Shown piece by piece: positions 1-8,490 of a stretch of 64,000 nucleotides of DNA; the stretch's first letter is position 1; each line of letters begins with the position of its first letter. The DNA is taken from contig NZ_JASODI010000001.1 of assembly GCF_030211955.1 (NCBI RefSeq), forward strand, positions 62,001 to 126,000, given 5' to 3'. The translations under genes were made by a program, and so were the position numbers. The notes under the pieces are model-generated. The model saw only the letters and a program-made list of their open reading frames with translations. It was not told the origin of the DNA and did no database searches. The stretch is from Corynebacterium frankenforstense. GTDB taxonomy: Bacteria > Actinomycetota > Actinomycetes > Mycobacteriales > Mycobacteriaceae.

Positions 1-1
1 C

Positions 2-367
2 TTCGGGCCCCAGGTCGAGGCCGCCGACTTCCTCGCCGACGCCGAGATCGGCACCCGCCCGGCCGCCGCGGTGGCCGTGGGCATGTCGCTGCCCGCCTCC
101 GCCCGTGAGCGCGACCAGATGGCCGGCAAGCTGCGCGACCGGCCCGGCATCGCCCGCTTCTACCTGCCGGGCAAGCTGTTCTACTCCGAGATCAGCCGCG
201 CCCACCGCGCGGTGATGTGGGGCGTGATCCGCGCGCTGAAGGCCAAGCCGCGCAAGTCCGACAACGACCGCGCGATGATCGCCGCCTACGACCGCGACGT
301 CGACCAGGTCGACTTCTCCGAGCTCGACCCCATCGAGGCGTGGGTGTGCGCCAACGCCACGCACTGA
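2..367 (+). CDS. Flavodoxin-domain protein, C-terminal part (cut by window start)
   Basis: The frame is open from base 2 with no upstream stop, so the 5' end lies outside the window; about 121 residues are visible. The tail has the pattern GxLxYxxxS, a hydrophobic helix (VMWGVIRAL), then DNDRAMIAAYDRDVDQVDF and a final IEAWV. This resembles the C-terminal half of flavodoxin_5 / HemG-like menaquinone-dependent protoporphyrinogen oxidase proteins, which bind FMN. The FMN phosphate loop would be in the missing N-terminus, so the family call rests on the tail alone. It converges on coaA. Confidence 0.5.
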   Translation, partial: FGPQVEAADFLADAEIGTRPAAAVAVGMSLPASARERDQMAGKLRDRPGIARFYLPGKLFYSEISRAHRAVMWGVIRALKAKPRKSDNDRAMIAAYDRDVDQVDFSELDPIEAWVCANATH

Positions 368-372
368 CGGGG

Positions 373-390
373 AGATTGACGACGCCGCGC
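373..390 (+). repeat. Intergenic copy 1 of an 18-bp motif
   Basis: AGATTGACGACGCCGCGC lies six bases after the stop of the first gene. The same sequence recurs at 15699-15716, and with 17 bases at 39395-39411, each time shortly after a stop codon. In the 15.7-kb copy it forms the left part of a terminator-like hairpin. Here it precedes GC-rich DNA with further inverted repeats in a convergent gap. Confidence 0.6.
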
Positions 391-451
391 CCCGACGCTT
401 CGCGGTTCCCCGCGGCGTGGGCGCGGCCACGGCTTTCCGGGCCGTAGAGCC

Positions 452-1378
452 TTAGAGCTTGCGCAGGCGCACCCGGGTGACCTGGTGGTCGTCGCCCTTG
501 CGCAGCACCAGGGAGGCGCGCACCCGGGTCGGCAGGATGTTCTCGACCAGGTTGGGCAGGTTGATCGACTGCCAGATCTCGCGGGCCTCGGCGACGGCCT
601 CGGCGTCGGGCAGGCCCGCGAAGTGGCGGAAGTGCGCGCCGGGCTTGGTGAACTCGGTGGAGCGCAGCGCGAGGAATCGCTTGATGTACCACTCCTCGAT
701 GGTGGCCGTGGGCGCGTCGACGTAGACGGAGAAGTCGAAGAGGTCGGAGACCATCAGCGTCGGGCCCGTCTGCAGCACGTTGAGTCCCTCGAGGATGAGG
801 ATGTCCGGGCGGCGCACCGTCTGCACCTCGTCGGGCACCCGGTCGTAGAGGCGGTGGGAGTAGACGGGCGCCTCGACGGCGGGCATGCCGGACTTGACGT
901 CGGTGACGAAGCGTAAGAGCGCGCGCCGGTCGTAGGACTCGGGGAAGCCCTTGCGGTTCATCATCCGGCGCCGGCGCAGTTCGGCGGCCGGCCACAGGAA
1001 GCCGTCGGTGGTCACCAGGTCGACCCGCGGGTGGGAGTCCCAGCGCTGCAGCAGGACCTGCAGCAGGCGGGCGGTGGTGGACTTTCCCACGGCCACGGAG
1101 CCGGCGACCCCGATGATGAAGGGCACGTGCTGGGCCTCGGCGCCGAGGAACTCGTCGGTGGCGGCGGTCAGGCGCTGGCGGGCGGCGACCTGCAGGTGGA
1201 TCAGACGGCTCAGCGGCAGGTAGACCTCGGCGACCTCGCGCAGGTCGATGTTCTCGCCGATGCCGCGCAGGGAGGCGACCTCCTCCTCGGTGAGCACCTG
1301 CGGCATGGCACGACGCAGCTTCCGCCACTGTTCCCGGTCGAAGTCCAGGTAGGGACTGATGACGTTGCTGCGCGACAT
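452..1378 (-). CDS. coaA: Pantothenate kinase, type I
   Basis: Catalyses ATP-dependent phosphorylation of pantothenate, the first step of coenzyme A synthesis, in the cytosol. The 308-residue product has the usual length of the bacterial type I enzyme. It carries a Walker A loop GSVAVGKST near residue 97, followed by the P-loop kinase core with DGFLWP, the RKGFPESYD segment and [10 protein letters not shown]. The start [18 protein letters not shown] matches the family N-terminus. It is divergent from glyA with about 107 bp between the starts, an arrangement common in corynebacteria. Confidence 0.95.
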   Translation of the reverse strand: MSRSNVISPYLDFDREQWRKLRRAMPQVLTEEEVASLRGIGENIDLREVAEVYLPLSRLIHLQVAARQRLTAATDEFLGAEAQHVPFIIGVAGSVAVGKSTTARLLQVLLQRWDSHPRVDLVTTDGFLWPAAELRRRRMMNRKGFPESYDRRALLRFVTDVKSGMPAVEAPVYSHRLYDRVPDEVQTVRRPDILILEGLNVLQTGPTLMVSDLFDFSVYVDAPTATIEEWYIKRFLALRSTEFTKPGAHFRHFAGLPDAEAVAEAREIWQSINLPNLVENILPTRVRASLVLRKGDDHQVTRVRLRKL

Positions 1379-1485
1379 GGCCTACATCTTGCCAGGGAGG
1401 GTGCGGGTGGGTCGTCGCGGGGCGGGTCTAGACTGTGAACCGTCGCACTTGACCGTAGACAGGAACGAAAGGCCCGTCAGCCCCC
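1379..1485. promoter_or_regulatory. Divergent coaA/glyA promoter region
   Basis: The 107-bp gap holds a TAGACT -10-like box at 1428-1433 pointing toward glyA and a GAAAGG ribosome binding site about 15-20 bases before the glyA ATG. The coaA promoter should lie on the other strand in the same gap, but I see no strong consensus for it. Confidence 0.5.
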
Positions 1486-2778
1486 ATGACCGAAGACACC
1501 CGCCTGCAGCCGCTCTCGACGCTGGACCCCGACGTCGACGCCGCGATCCGCGCCGAGCTCAACCGCCAGCGCACCACCCTGGAGATGATCGCCTCCGAGA
1601 ACTTCGTGCCCCGCGCCGTCCTGCAGGCGCAGGGCTCGGTGCTGACCAACAAGTACGCCGAGGGCTACCCCGGGCGCCGCTACTACGGCGGCTGCGAGCA
1701 CGTCGACGTCATTGAGGACCTGGCGCGCGAGCGCGCGAAGTCCCTCTTCGACGCCGACTTCGCCAACGTCCAGCCGCACTCGGGCGCCCAGGCCAACGCC
1801 GCGGTGCTGCACGCCGCGGCCCGCGCCGGCGACACGATCATGGGTCTCTCGCTGGCCCACGGCGGCCACCTGACCCACGGCATGAAGATCAACTTCTCCG
1901 GCCGCCTCTACAACGTCGTCGCCTACGAGGTCGACCCGGAGACCATGCGCATCGACATGGACAAGGTCCGCGAGCTGGCCCTCGAGCACCGCCCGAAGGT
2001 CATCATCGCCGGCTGGTCCGCCTACCCGCGCACCCTCGACTTCGCGGCCTTCCGCTCCATCGCCGACGAGGTCGGTGCCGTGCTGTGGACCGACATGGCC
2101 CACTTCGCCGGCCTGGTCGCCGCCGGGCTGCACCCCTCGCCGGTGCCGCACTCGGACATCGTCTCGACCACCGTGCACAAGACCCTGGGCGGCCCGCGCT
2201 CCGGCATGATCCTGACCAAGCAGAACTGGGCCAAGAAGATCAACTCCGCGGTCTTCCCCGGCCAGCAGGGCGGCCCCCTGATGCACGTGGTGGCCGCGAA
2301 GGCCATCGCGCTCAAGATCGCCGCCACCGAGGAGTTCAAGGCCCGCCAGGAGCGCACCCTCGAGGGCGCGCGCATCCTCGCCGAGCGACTGACCGGCGAG
2401 GACTGCCGCGCCGCCGGCGTCGACGTGCTCACCGGCGGCACCGACGTGCACCTGGTGCTCGCGGACCTGCGCGAGTCCAAGCTCGACGGCCAGCAGGCCG
2501 AGGACCTCCTGCACCAGGTCGGCATCACCGTCAACCGCAATGCCGTGCCCTTCGACCCGCGTCCGCCGGCAGTCTCCTCCGGCCTGCGCATCGGCACCCC
2601 GGCGCTGGCCACCCGCGGCCTGGACACCAAGGCCTTCGAGGAGGTCGCCGACATCATCGGCACCGCCCTGGCCGCAGGCGAGAACGCCGACGTCGAGGCC
2701 CTGCGCGCCCGCGTGGCCAAGATCGCCGAGGACTACCCGCTCTACGATGGGTGGGAGAACTGGAAATTCAGCGACTAG
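1486..2778 (+). CDS. glyA: Serine hydroxymethyltransferase
   Basis: PLP enzyme interconverting serine plus tetrahydrofolate with glycine plus 5,10-methylene-THF, the main one-carbon source. The 430-residue length is typical. Visible hallmarks are the N-terminal MIASENF, the substrate-binding [13 protein letters not shown], the PLP-lysine motif [14 protein letters not shown] around residue 230, and the C-terminal [11 protein letters not shown]. The ATG at 1486 follows GAAAGG. It lies alone on this strand after the divergent coaA. Confidence 0.97.
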   Translation: MTEDTRLQPLSTLDPDVDAAIRAELNRQRTTLEMIASENFVPRAVLQAQGSVLTNKYAEGYPGRRYYGGCEHVDVIEDLARERAKSLFDADFANVQPHSGAQANAAVLHAAARAGDTIMGLSLAHGGHLTHGMKINFSGRLYNVVAYEVDPETMRIDMDKVRELALEHRPKVIIAGWSAYPRTLDFAAFRSIADEVGAVLWTDMAHFAGLVAAGLHPSPVPHSDIVSTTVHKTLGGPRSGMILTKQNWAKKINSAVFPGQQGGPLMHVVAAKAIALKIAATEEFKARQERTLEGARILAERLTGEDCRAAGVDVLTGGTDVHLVLADLRESKLDGQQAEDLLHQVGITVNRNAVPFDPRPPAVSSGLRIGTPALATRGLDTKAFEEVADIIGTALAAGENADVEALRARVAKIAEDYPLYDGWENWKFSD

Positions 2779-2805
2779 AGGCCGCCTGAGTCGCCCCGGG
2801 AACCG

Positions 2806-2835
2806 GGGCGGCACCCGCAACGGGGCGGCACCCGC
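2806..2835 (+). repeat. Short tandem repeat after glyA
   Basis: The 14-mer GGGGCGGCACCCGC occurs twice, 16 bp apart, in the 104-bp gap between glyA and the GH13 gene. It can also fold into weak GC hairpins. No function is evident; it may help end glyA transcription. Confidence 0.5.
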
Positions 2836-2882
2836 CCAGGGTGCACCGCGCGGCGTCGCCAAGCGGAAACGGAGAGCAGACC

Positions 2883-4124
2883 GTGAACCTCGACTACGCC
2901 ATCTGGTGGCACGTCTACCCCCTCGGCGCCTGCGGGGCACCCGTGCGCGACCGGGACGGCGACGACGCCGCGCCGCGGCTGCGCCGCCTGGAGCCCTGGC
3001 TCGACTACGTCGTCCGGCTGGGCTGCAACGGGCTCTTGCTCGGCCCGATCTTCGAGTCCGTCGCGCACGGCTACGACACGCTTGACCACTACCGCATCGA
3101 CCGGCGCCTCGGCGACGAGGAGGACTTCCGCCGGCTCATCGAGGCCGCCCACGCCCGCGGGCTGGACGTGATCCTCGACGGTGTGTTCAACCACGTCGCC
3201 GCCACCCATCCCTTTGTGGACGGGGGCGGTCCCGTGCGCCGCGACGCCGGGGGCGACGTCGCCGGCTGGGAGGGCGACGGCACGCTGGCCGAGCTCGACC
3301 ACTCGGACCCACGCACCGCGGACTTCGTCGTCGACGTCATGCGCCACTGGCTGGACCGGGGGATCTCCGGGTGGCGCCTCGACGTCGCCTACGCGGTGCC
3401 CACGCAGTTCTGGGCGGAGGTCATCGACCGGGTGCATCAGACACACCCGGACGCGAAGTTCCTCGGCGAGATGATCCACGGCGACTACGCGGAGTTCGGC
3501 CTGGCCTCGCACCTGGACACGGTCACCCAGTACGAGCTGTGGAAGGCCGTGTGGAGCTCGCTGAAGGACGCGAACTTCTTCGAGCTGGCCCACGCGCTGG
3601 GCCGCCACCACGACTTCTCCGCGAAGCTGCTCATGCAGACCTTCGTGGGCAACCACGACGTCGACCGCATCGCCGGCACCGTCGGCGACGCCGGCGCGGT
3701 GCTCGCCGCCACCGTTCTGTTCACCGTGCCCGGGCTGCCGAGCGTCTACTACGGCGACGAGCAGGCCTTCCGCGGCGCGAAAGGGGAGGGCTGGGGCGCC
3801 GACGACGCGCTGCGCCCGCCGCTGCCCGGCACCCCGGAGGAGCTCTCGGGGCTCGGCCGCTGGCTCTACCCGGTCTACGAGGCGCTCATCGCGCTGCGCC
3901 GGCGCCACCCGTGGCTGACCCGCGGCGAGATCGAGGTCGTCGACACGGAGAACACGCGCCTGGTCTACCGGGTCACCGGTGCAGCCGACGGCGCGGAGCA
4001 CCGCGCGGACGTGGAGCTGACGGTCTCCGGGCCGGTGCCCGAAGACGCGGACGCGCCGTACCCGGAGGGCACGGCGCGCGTCACCGTCGACGGTGAGGTG
4101 GAGTTCGCCTGGCCGCGGCGCTAG
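2883..4124 (+). CDS. GH13 alpha-amylase family glycosidase
   Basis: Predicted cytosolic alpha-glucan or trehalose-type glycoside hydrolase or transferase; 413 residues from the GTG at 2883, which follows a GGAGA ribosome binding site. An in-frame upstream extension to 2841 is possible but lacks family similarity. The GH13 (beta/alpha)8 signatures are present: DGVFNH (region I), GWRLDVAY with the nucleophile Asp (II), FLGEMIHGDY with the acid Glu (III) and FVGNHDVDRI with the transition-state Asp (IV). The protein opens with WWHVYPLGACGAP, a variant common in actinobacteria. It is shorter than secreted amylases and has no signal peptide, so the exact substrate is not readable. Confidence 0.85.
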   Translation: MNLDYAIWWHVYPLGACGAPVRDRDGDDAAPRLRRLEPWLDYVVRLGCNGLLLGPIFESVAHGYDTLDHYRIDRRLGDEEDFRRLIEAAHARGLDVILDGVFNHVAATHPFVDGGGPVRRDAGGDVAGWEGDGTLAELDHSDPRTADFVVDVMRHWLDRGISGWRLDVAYAVPTQFWAEVIDRVHQTHPDAKFLGEMIHGDYAEFGLASHLDTVTQYELWKAVWSSLKDANFFELAHALGRHHDFSAKLLMQTFVGNHDVDRIAGTVGDAGAVLAATVLFTVPGLPSVYYGDEQAFRGAKGEGWGADDALRPPLPGTPEELSGLGRWLYPVYEALIALRRRHPWLTRGEIEVVDTENTRLVYRVTGAADGAEHRADVELTVSGPVPEDADAPYPEGTARVTVDGEVEFAWPRR

Positions 4125-4143
4125 GCGCGGCCAGGCGGCGGGG

Positions 4144-4554
4144 TCAGTCCTCGTCTTCGGCCGGGGCCTCGGCGTCGTCCGCCGGGGCCTCTTCCTTGGC
4201 CTCGCCCTCGCCGCGGGCGGCCTCGCGCTCGGCGCGCAGCCACTCGGGCTGGTCGGCGAGCAGCGCCTCGATCTCGGCGGTGGTCAGGGGTCCGGCGGAG
4301 TCGTGCCGCTTCAGCGCGGCGATGGTCACGCCCAGCTTGGCGGCGACCACGGGCCGCGGGTGCGGGCCCTTCTCGCGCAGCTCGGTCAGCCACTGCGGCG
4401 GGTTGTGCTGCAGTTCGCGCAGCTCCGCGTGGGTGACGGCGTTGTCCTGGAACTCCTGGGGGGTTGCGGGCAGGTAGACGCCGAGCTTGCGCGCGGCGGT
4501 CTGCGGCTTCATCGCCCGGCCTGAGGGGCGGCGTCCGGCCAGTTCTTCGCTCAT
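4144..4554 (-). CDS. DUF5997 family protein, possible DNA-binding partner
   Basis: A 136-residue protein with no membrane segment. It opens MSEELAGRR and then has KPQTAARKLGVYLPATPQEF, typical of the DUF5997 family as I remember it. Residues about 80-110 (PVVAAKLGVTIAALKRH) look like a helix-turn-helix. The C-terminal 25 residues are almost all Glu, Ala and Asp. The start ATG at 4554 is only 24 bp from the start of the divergent LysR-effector-domain gene, and the two share a palindromic promoter. I infer that the pair works together, with this protein possibly supplying DNA binding; no function is established. Confidence 0.75.
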   Translation of the reverse strand: MSEELAGRRPSGRAMKPQTAARKLGVYLPATPQEFQDNAVTHAELRELQHNPPQWLTELREKGPHPRPVVAAKLGVTIAALKRHDSAGPLTTAEIEALLADQPEWLRAEREAARGEGEAKEEAPADDAEAPAEDED

Positions 4555-4578
4555 GGGCCTCACGGTAGCATTACCGCC
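4555..4578. promoter_or_regulatory. 24-bp bidirectional promoter/operator with a shared palindromic -10
   Basis: Only 24 bp separate the two divergent start codons. They contain the inverted repeat CGGTA-GCAT-TACCG at 4563-4576. Read forward it offers TAGCAT as a -10 box ending eight bases before the ATG at 4579. Read in reverse it offers TAATGC about 13 bases before the ATG at 4554. Both mRNAs would be leaderless or nearly so, and the two promoters would overlap at the same palindrome. Confidence 0.55.
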
Positions 4579-5388
4579 ATGTTGACCTTGAGTTTCGCCA
4601 CCGGTTGCGAGCCCGGCAAGTGGCTGCGCCGCTACCGGCAGACCACCGCGCACGGGGGAGTGGAGGCCGCCGCCTCCGACGACCCCGTCGCCGAGGTGCT
4701 CGACGGCCGGGTCACCCTCGCGCTGGTGCGGCTGCCCGACCCGCGTGTCGAGGCCGCGCTCGAGAGCCTGCACAAGGTCGAGCTCTACGACGAGGCCCCG
4801 GGCGTGGCGGTGCCCAAGGACAGCGTCTTCGCCGAGCTCGGCGAGGAGGTGTGCCCCGCCGATCTCGAGGGCGAGACCGTGCACTACCGGCCCGCCGCCG
4901 ACGGCACCGTCGACATCGCCCAGGTGCGCACCATGCTGCCCGTCGTCGGCGCGAACGTTGGCGTGGTGCTCGCGCCGCGCCCGGTGCTCAAGGTCCTGGC
5001 CAAGCGCCAGGTGGTTCCGTTGACGCTTGCCGACGCCGCGCAGGCCGGCGTGGTGCCTACCCGCGTGGCGTTGGTGTGGCGACGTGAGGCGGACTCGGAC
5101 GCGGTGCAGGACTTCGTCGGCGTGGCCAAGGGACGCACGGGCAACTCGACCCGGCGCGCCAACCCGCGCGGCGGGCGGGGGAGCAGCGCGGGCGGCGCCC
5201 GGGACGACAAGGCGGGCAAGGGCGCCAAGGCCGGGAAGAAGGGCACCAAGGCCGGGAAGGCCGGTAAGGGCGGAAATGACAGGAAGGGCAGGGGCCCCGG
5301 GAAGTCCGCCGGGATCGGGGGACGCCCGGGCCGCGGCCGCGGCGGTCGGGGCGGACGTGGCGGGCGCGGGGGCCGCGGGAGGCGCTGA
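4579..5388 (+). CDS. LysR-type effector-binding domain protein without HTH, with RGG-rich tail
   Basis: A 269-residue protein. From residue 1 (MLTLSFATGCEPGKWLRRY) to about 185 it reads like the periplasmic-binding-like effector domain of a LysR regulator, including DGRVTLALVRLP and GVVLAPRPVLKVLAKRQ. The N-terminal winged helix of LysR proteins is absent. From about residue 190 the sequence becomes low complexity: Lys/Gly/Ala repeats, then repeated RGGRGG to the end. Such tails often bind nucleic acid. Its close divergent partner is the DUF5997 gene. The call of an effector domain is family knowledge; the idea of a split regulator is inference. Confidence 0.75.
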   Translation: MLTLSFATGCEPGKWLRRYRQTTAHGGVEAAASDDPVAEVLDGRVTLALVRLPDPRVEAALESLHKVELYDEAPGVAVPKDSVFAELGEEVCPADLEGETVHYRPAADGTVDIAQVRTMLPVVGANVGVVLAPRPVLKVLAKRQVVPLTLADAAQAGVVPTRVALVWRREADSDAVQDFVGVAKGRTGNSTRRANPRGGRGSSAGGARDDKAGKGAKAGKKGTKAGKAGKGGNDRKGRGPGKSAGIGGRPGRGRGGRGGRGGRGGRGRR

Positions 5389-5526
5389 GCGGAGGCACCG
5401 CGGGGCGGATGCACGGGCACCCCGCCGGATCACGGGAGTGTCACAGTTGTCACCCACGGTGGCACGGGGACGGTCACATGACGCACCATGGAAAAGTACA
5501 CACTCACTGTAAGAAAGGTCTTCACC

Positions 5527-6117
5527 ATGAACCGTTCCCTCACCCGTCGCGTGCTCGCCGGTGCCGCCGCCGGTGCCCTGGCCCTCGGCCTGGTCGCCTG
5601 CTCGGATGACGGCAACGACGGCTCGATCGACGAGACCGTCACCTCCAACGCCGTGACCAGCGAGGCGGACGCCTCCGACTCCTCCGACCCCTCGGAGACC
5701 GCCTCCGAGTCGGCCTCCGCCTCCGAGTCGGACAAGGCCGACGGCGAGACCCAGGAGATCGAGACCGCCGGCGGCGAGAAGGTCGCCGTGCCGGGCGCGC
5801 TGGCCAAGGCCATCGAGGAGCACGAGTCCGACTTCGGCAAGGTCACCGACGTCGAGGAGGGCGAGAACGGCACCGTCGCCACCTTCGAGAACGACGACCG
5901 CATCGTCTACTCTGAGGAGACCGACCCGGTCGAGCTGGTGGGCAAGATCGGCGAGACCTGGGTCGAGGAGGGCGGCCTGGACGCCGAGGTCGGCCTGCCG
6001 ACCGCCCCGGAGAAGGACGCCTCCGAGGCCACCGGCTGGACCCAGGAGTTCCAGAACGGCACCATCTCCTGGATCGACGAGGGCTCCGGCTTCGGCGCCG
6101 ACATCCAGCAGAGCTAG
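5527..6117 (+). CDS. Secreted lipoprotein with an LGFP-like C-terminal segment
   Basis: The 196-residue product starts at ATG 5527 after AGAAAGG. It has a lipoprotein signal peptide (MNRSLTRRVLAGAAAGALAL, then LGLVAC-SDD, acylated Cys near residue 25). A Ser/Glu/Asp-rich linker follows to about residue 75, then an acidic domain. The last 60 residues (VGLPTAPEKD, TGWTQEFQNGTISWID) resemble one LGFP repeat, a module of corynebacterial envelope proteins thought to contact the cell wall. It should sit on the outer face of the membrane. It stands alone with its own terminator. Confidence 0.8.
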   Translation: MNRSLTRRVLAGAAAGALALGLVACSDDGNDGSIDETVTSNAVTSEADASDSSDPSETASESASASESDKADGETQEIETAGGEKVAVPGALAKAIEEHESDFGKVTDVEEGENGTVATFENDDRIVYSEETDPVELVGKIGETWVEEGGLDAEVGLPTAPEKDASEATGWTQEFQNGTISWIDEGSGFGADIQQS

Positions 6118-6163
6118 GGCTCTGGGCTGAGGGCTGAGCCGAGGCTCACCCGGCCGGATCGCC

Positions 6164-6196
6164 GGTCCCGCACCACGTCGGTGCGGGACCGTTTTC
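6164..6196 (+). terminator. Rho-independent terminator after the lipoprotein gene
   Basis: Perfect 11-bp arms GGTCCCGCACC (6164-6174) and GGTGCGGGACC (6180-6190) with a 5-base loop, followed by GTTTTCGTCT. Confidence 0.9.
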
Positions 6197-6354
6197 GTCT
6201 CCTGGGGCTGTTGTGACTCGAGGGGAAAAGAGCCATCGGAAGTATCCGGCACAGTCACCGACCGTTCATATCCCAGCAATGTAATTCCCGCATACGGCCC
6301 TTAGCCTCGGCGGTGGACAGAGGAAAACCCGGCCTACCGAGGAGACGTCCCGAC

Positions 6355-7731
6355 ATGACCAGCCCGATCACGCGCACCGCAGAGCACGCCGAGCGAGAGG
6401 AGGAGGGTCGGGTGGCCACACGGACCTACGTCATCGACACCTCCGTCCTCCTCTCCGACCCGCACTGCCTGACCAAGTTCGCCGAGCACGAGGTCGTGCT
6501 CCCGCTGGTGGTCATCAGCGAGCTCGAGGACAAGCGTAACCACCCGGACCTCGGCTGGTTCGCCCGCGAGGCGCTGCGCCACCTCGAGGAGCTGCGCGCG
6601 ACCTACGAGCGCCTCGACCGCCCGGTGCCCGTCAACGTCGAGGGCGGCACGCTCGTCGTCGAGCTCAACCACCAGGACCAGGCCGTCCTGCCCGTCGCCT
6701 TCCGCGGCCCCGGCGGCGACCAGCGCATCCTGGCCTGCGCGCTCAACCTGCGCGAGGAGGGCCGCGACGTCACCCTGGTGACCAAGGACGTCCCGCTGCG
6801 CGTCAAGGCCGGCGCCGTCGGCCTGCCGGCGGACGAGTACCACGCCCAGGACGTCGTGCTCACCGGCTACTCCGGCATGGCGCGCGTGCACGTGCCCGGC
6901 GAGGTCGTCGACGCCCTCTTCGCCGACGGCGAGCTCGACTTCGAGCACCCCGGCCTGGCCGACGTGGTCACCGACGACGGCGAGAACCTCGAGGACCTGC
7001 CCGTGCACTGCGGCGTGCAGTTCTCCGCGCTCTCCCAGTCGGCCCTCGGCCGGGTGACCGCCACCGGCGTGCGGCTGGTGCGCGGCGACGCCCAGGCCTT
7101 CGGCCTGACCGGCCGCTCCGCCGAGCAGCGCATCGCCCTCGACCTGCTCAACGACCCGGAGATCGGCATCGTCTCCATCGGCGGGCGCGCCGGCACCGGC
7201 AAGTCCGCGCTGGCCCTGTGCGCCGGCCTCGAGGCCGTCCTCGAGCGCGGCGAGCACCGCCGCATCATCGTCTTCCGCCCGCTCTACGCCGTCGGCGGGC
7301 AGACCCTGGGCTACCTGCCCGGCAGCGAGGACGAGAAGATGAACCCCTGGGCCCAGGCCGTGCACGACACGCTGTCCAGTCTCGTCTCCCAGAACGTCCT
7401 CGACGAGATCGAGGACCGCGGCCTGCTCGAGGTGCTGCCCCTGACCCACATCCGAGGCCGCAGCCTGCACGACGCCTTCGTCATCGTCGACGAGGCGCAG
7501 TCGCTGGAGCGCAACGTCTTGCTGACGGTCCTGTCCCGTCTGGGCGCGCGCTCGAGGGTCGTGCTCACCCACGACGTCGCCCAGCGCGACAACCTGCGCG
7601 TCGGCCGTCACGACGGCGTGCAGGCCGTCATCGAGAAGCTCAAGGACCACCACCTGTTCGCGCACGTGACGCTGCGCCGCTCCGAGCGCTCCGAGATCGC
7701 CGAACTGGTCACCGAGCTGCTCGGCGACTGA
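6355..7731 (+). CDS. phoH: PhoH-family ATPase with N-terminal PIN domain (PhoH2 type)
   Basis: Predicted cytosolic RNA helicase/ribonuclease of the PhoH2 family. The PIN nuclease domain begins [13 protein letters not shown] and has the acidic positions typical of PIN domains; the PhoH NTPase domain fills the C-terminal half, with Walker [14 protein letters not shown] and Walker [13 protein letters not shown]. The ATG at 6355 has AGGAG ten bases upstream and gives 458 residues. A GTG at 6412 has an even stronger ribosome binding site (AGGAGGAGGG, 6398-6407) and starts just before the PIN domain, so it may be the true start (439 residues). Confidence 0.9.
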   Translation: MTSPITRTAEHAEREEEGRVATRTYVIDTSVLLSDPHCLTKFAEHEVVLPLVVISELEDKRNHPDLGWFAREALRHLEELRATYERLDRPVPVNVEGGTLVVELNHQDQAVLPVAFRGPGGDQRILACALNLREEGRDVTLVTKDVPLRVKAGAVGLPADEYHAQDVVLTGYSGMARVHVPGEVVDALFADGELDFEHPGLADVVTDDGENLEDLPVHCGVQFSALSQSALGRVTATGVRLVRGDAQAFGLTGRSAEQRIALDLLNDPEIGIVSIGGRAGTGKSALALCAGLEAVLERGEHRRIIVFRPLYAVGGQTLGYLPGSEDEKMNPWAQAVHDTLSSLVSQNVLDEIEDRGLLEVLPLTHIRGRSLHDAFVIVDEAQSLERNVLLTVLSRLGARSRVVLTHDVAQRDNLRVGRHDGVQAVIEKLKDHHLFAHVTLRRSERSEIAELVTELLGD

Positions 7732-7794
7732 CCCGGGAAAAGGCGTCCGGCCAACTGGTTGCGCGGCCCGCGCAGAGACAGGAAAATGGTGGGC

Positions 7795-8346
7795 ATGGCA
7801 GAAAAGACCTTCACCGTCCGGGACTTCCGCCAGGAAGACTTCCCGCAGGTCCAGGGAATCTACGAGCACGGCCTGAACACCGGGCACGCCTCCTACGAGC
7901 GGCGCGCCTGGGACTGGGAGAAATTCAGCACCTCGAAGCTGCTGGAGAGCGTCCAGGTCGCCGTCGACAAGGAGGACGACTCGAAGCTGCTCGGCTGGGT
8001 CGCCGCAGCCCCGGTCTCCTCGCGCCGCGTCTTCAGCGGCGTGGTCGAGGACTCCATCTACATCTCCCCGGACGCCCAGGGCCGCGGCGTGGCCAGCGCC
8101 CTGCTCGACGCGCTGATCGAGCGCGTCTCCCAGATGGGCAAGTGGGCCATCCACTCCTGGATCTTCCCGGAGAACGAGGGCTCGGCGCGCCTGCACGCCT
8201 CCCGCGGCTTCGAGAAGGTGGGCACCTACCACCACCTGGCCAAGATGCCCTACGGCGAGCTCGCCGGCCAGTGGCGCGACACCGACGTCTGGGAGAAGCT
8301 GCTGCCCAAGCCCGAGATCCACGTCGACGACCTGCCCGACAGCTGA
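7795..8346 (+). CDS. GNAT-family N-acetyltransferase, phosphinothricin acetyltransferase-like
   Basis: A 183-residue acetyl-CoA-dependent N-acyltransferase. It opens FTVRDFRQEDFPQVQGIYEHG and contains DSIYISPDAQGRGVASALLDALI, the acetyl-CoA pyrophosphate loop (Q-x-x-G-x-A type), followed by the motif B-like ARLHASRGFEKVG. The order resembles phosphinothricin/methionine sulfone acetyltransferases. Two in-frame ATGs (7786 and 7795) are possible; neither has a strong ribosome binding site. The stop codon lies inside a 16-bp tandem duplication. Confidence 0.82.
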   Translation: MAEKTFTVRDFRQEDFPQVQGIYEHGLNTGHASYERRAWDWEKFSTSKLLESVQVAVDKEDDSKLLGWVAAAPVSSRRVFSGVVEDSIYISPDAQGRGVASALLDALIERVSQMGKWAIHSWIFPENEGSARLHASRGFEKVGTYHHLAKMPYGELAGQWRDTDVWEKLLPKPEIHVDDLPDS

Positions 8347-8367
8347 CCTGCCCGACAGCTGACCTGC
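8329..8367 (+). repeat. 16-bp tandem repeat across the GNAT stop codon
   Basis: GACCTGCCCGACAGCT occurs at 8329-8344 and again at 8345-8360, followed by seven bases of a third copy. Each junction regenerates a TGA, so the duplication leaves the protein unchanged. It looks like slippage or a small tail duplication. Confidence 0.85.
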
Positions 8368-8408
8368 TCCGCGCCCGACCGGCCGCGGGCCTCACACAAG
8401 TCACAGGA

Positions 8409-8445
8409 AAGCGCCCGCCCCCTGCACCAGGGGACGGGCGCTTTT
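8409..8445. terminator. Bidirectional terminator between GNAT and MFS genes
   Basis: AAGCGCCCG and CGGGCGCTT arms, extended by CCCC/GGGG, enclose a short loop and are followed by TTTT on the plus strand. The A-run on the other side would give U-rich RNA for the minus-strand gene, so it can serve both converging genes. Confidence 0.85.
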
Positions 8446-8490
8446 GCGCGCTCGCGCACGCCGCGCGGCGTCGGCAATCTCAACGCCGGA

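Noticed and set aside
4144-6279. 711-codon version of the DUF5997 gene
   Set aside because: Everything upstream of the ATG at 4554 is antisense to two real genes; the family start is at 4554.
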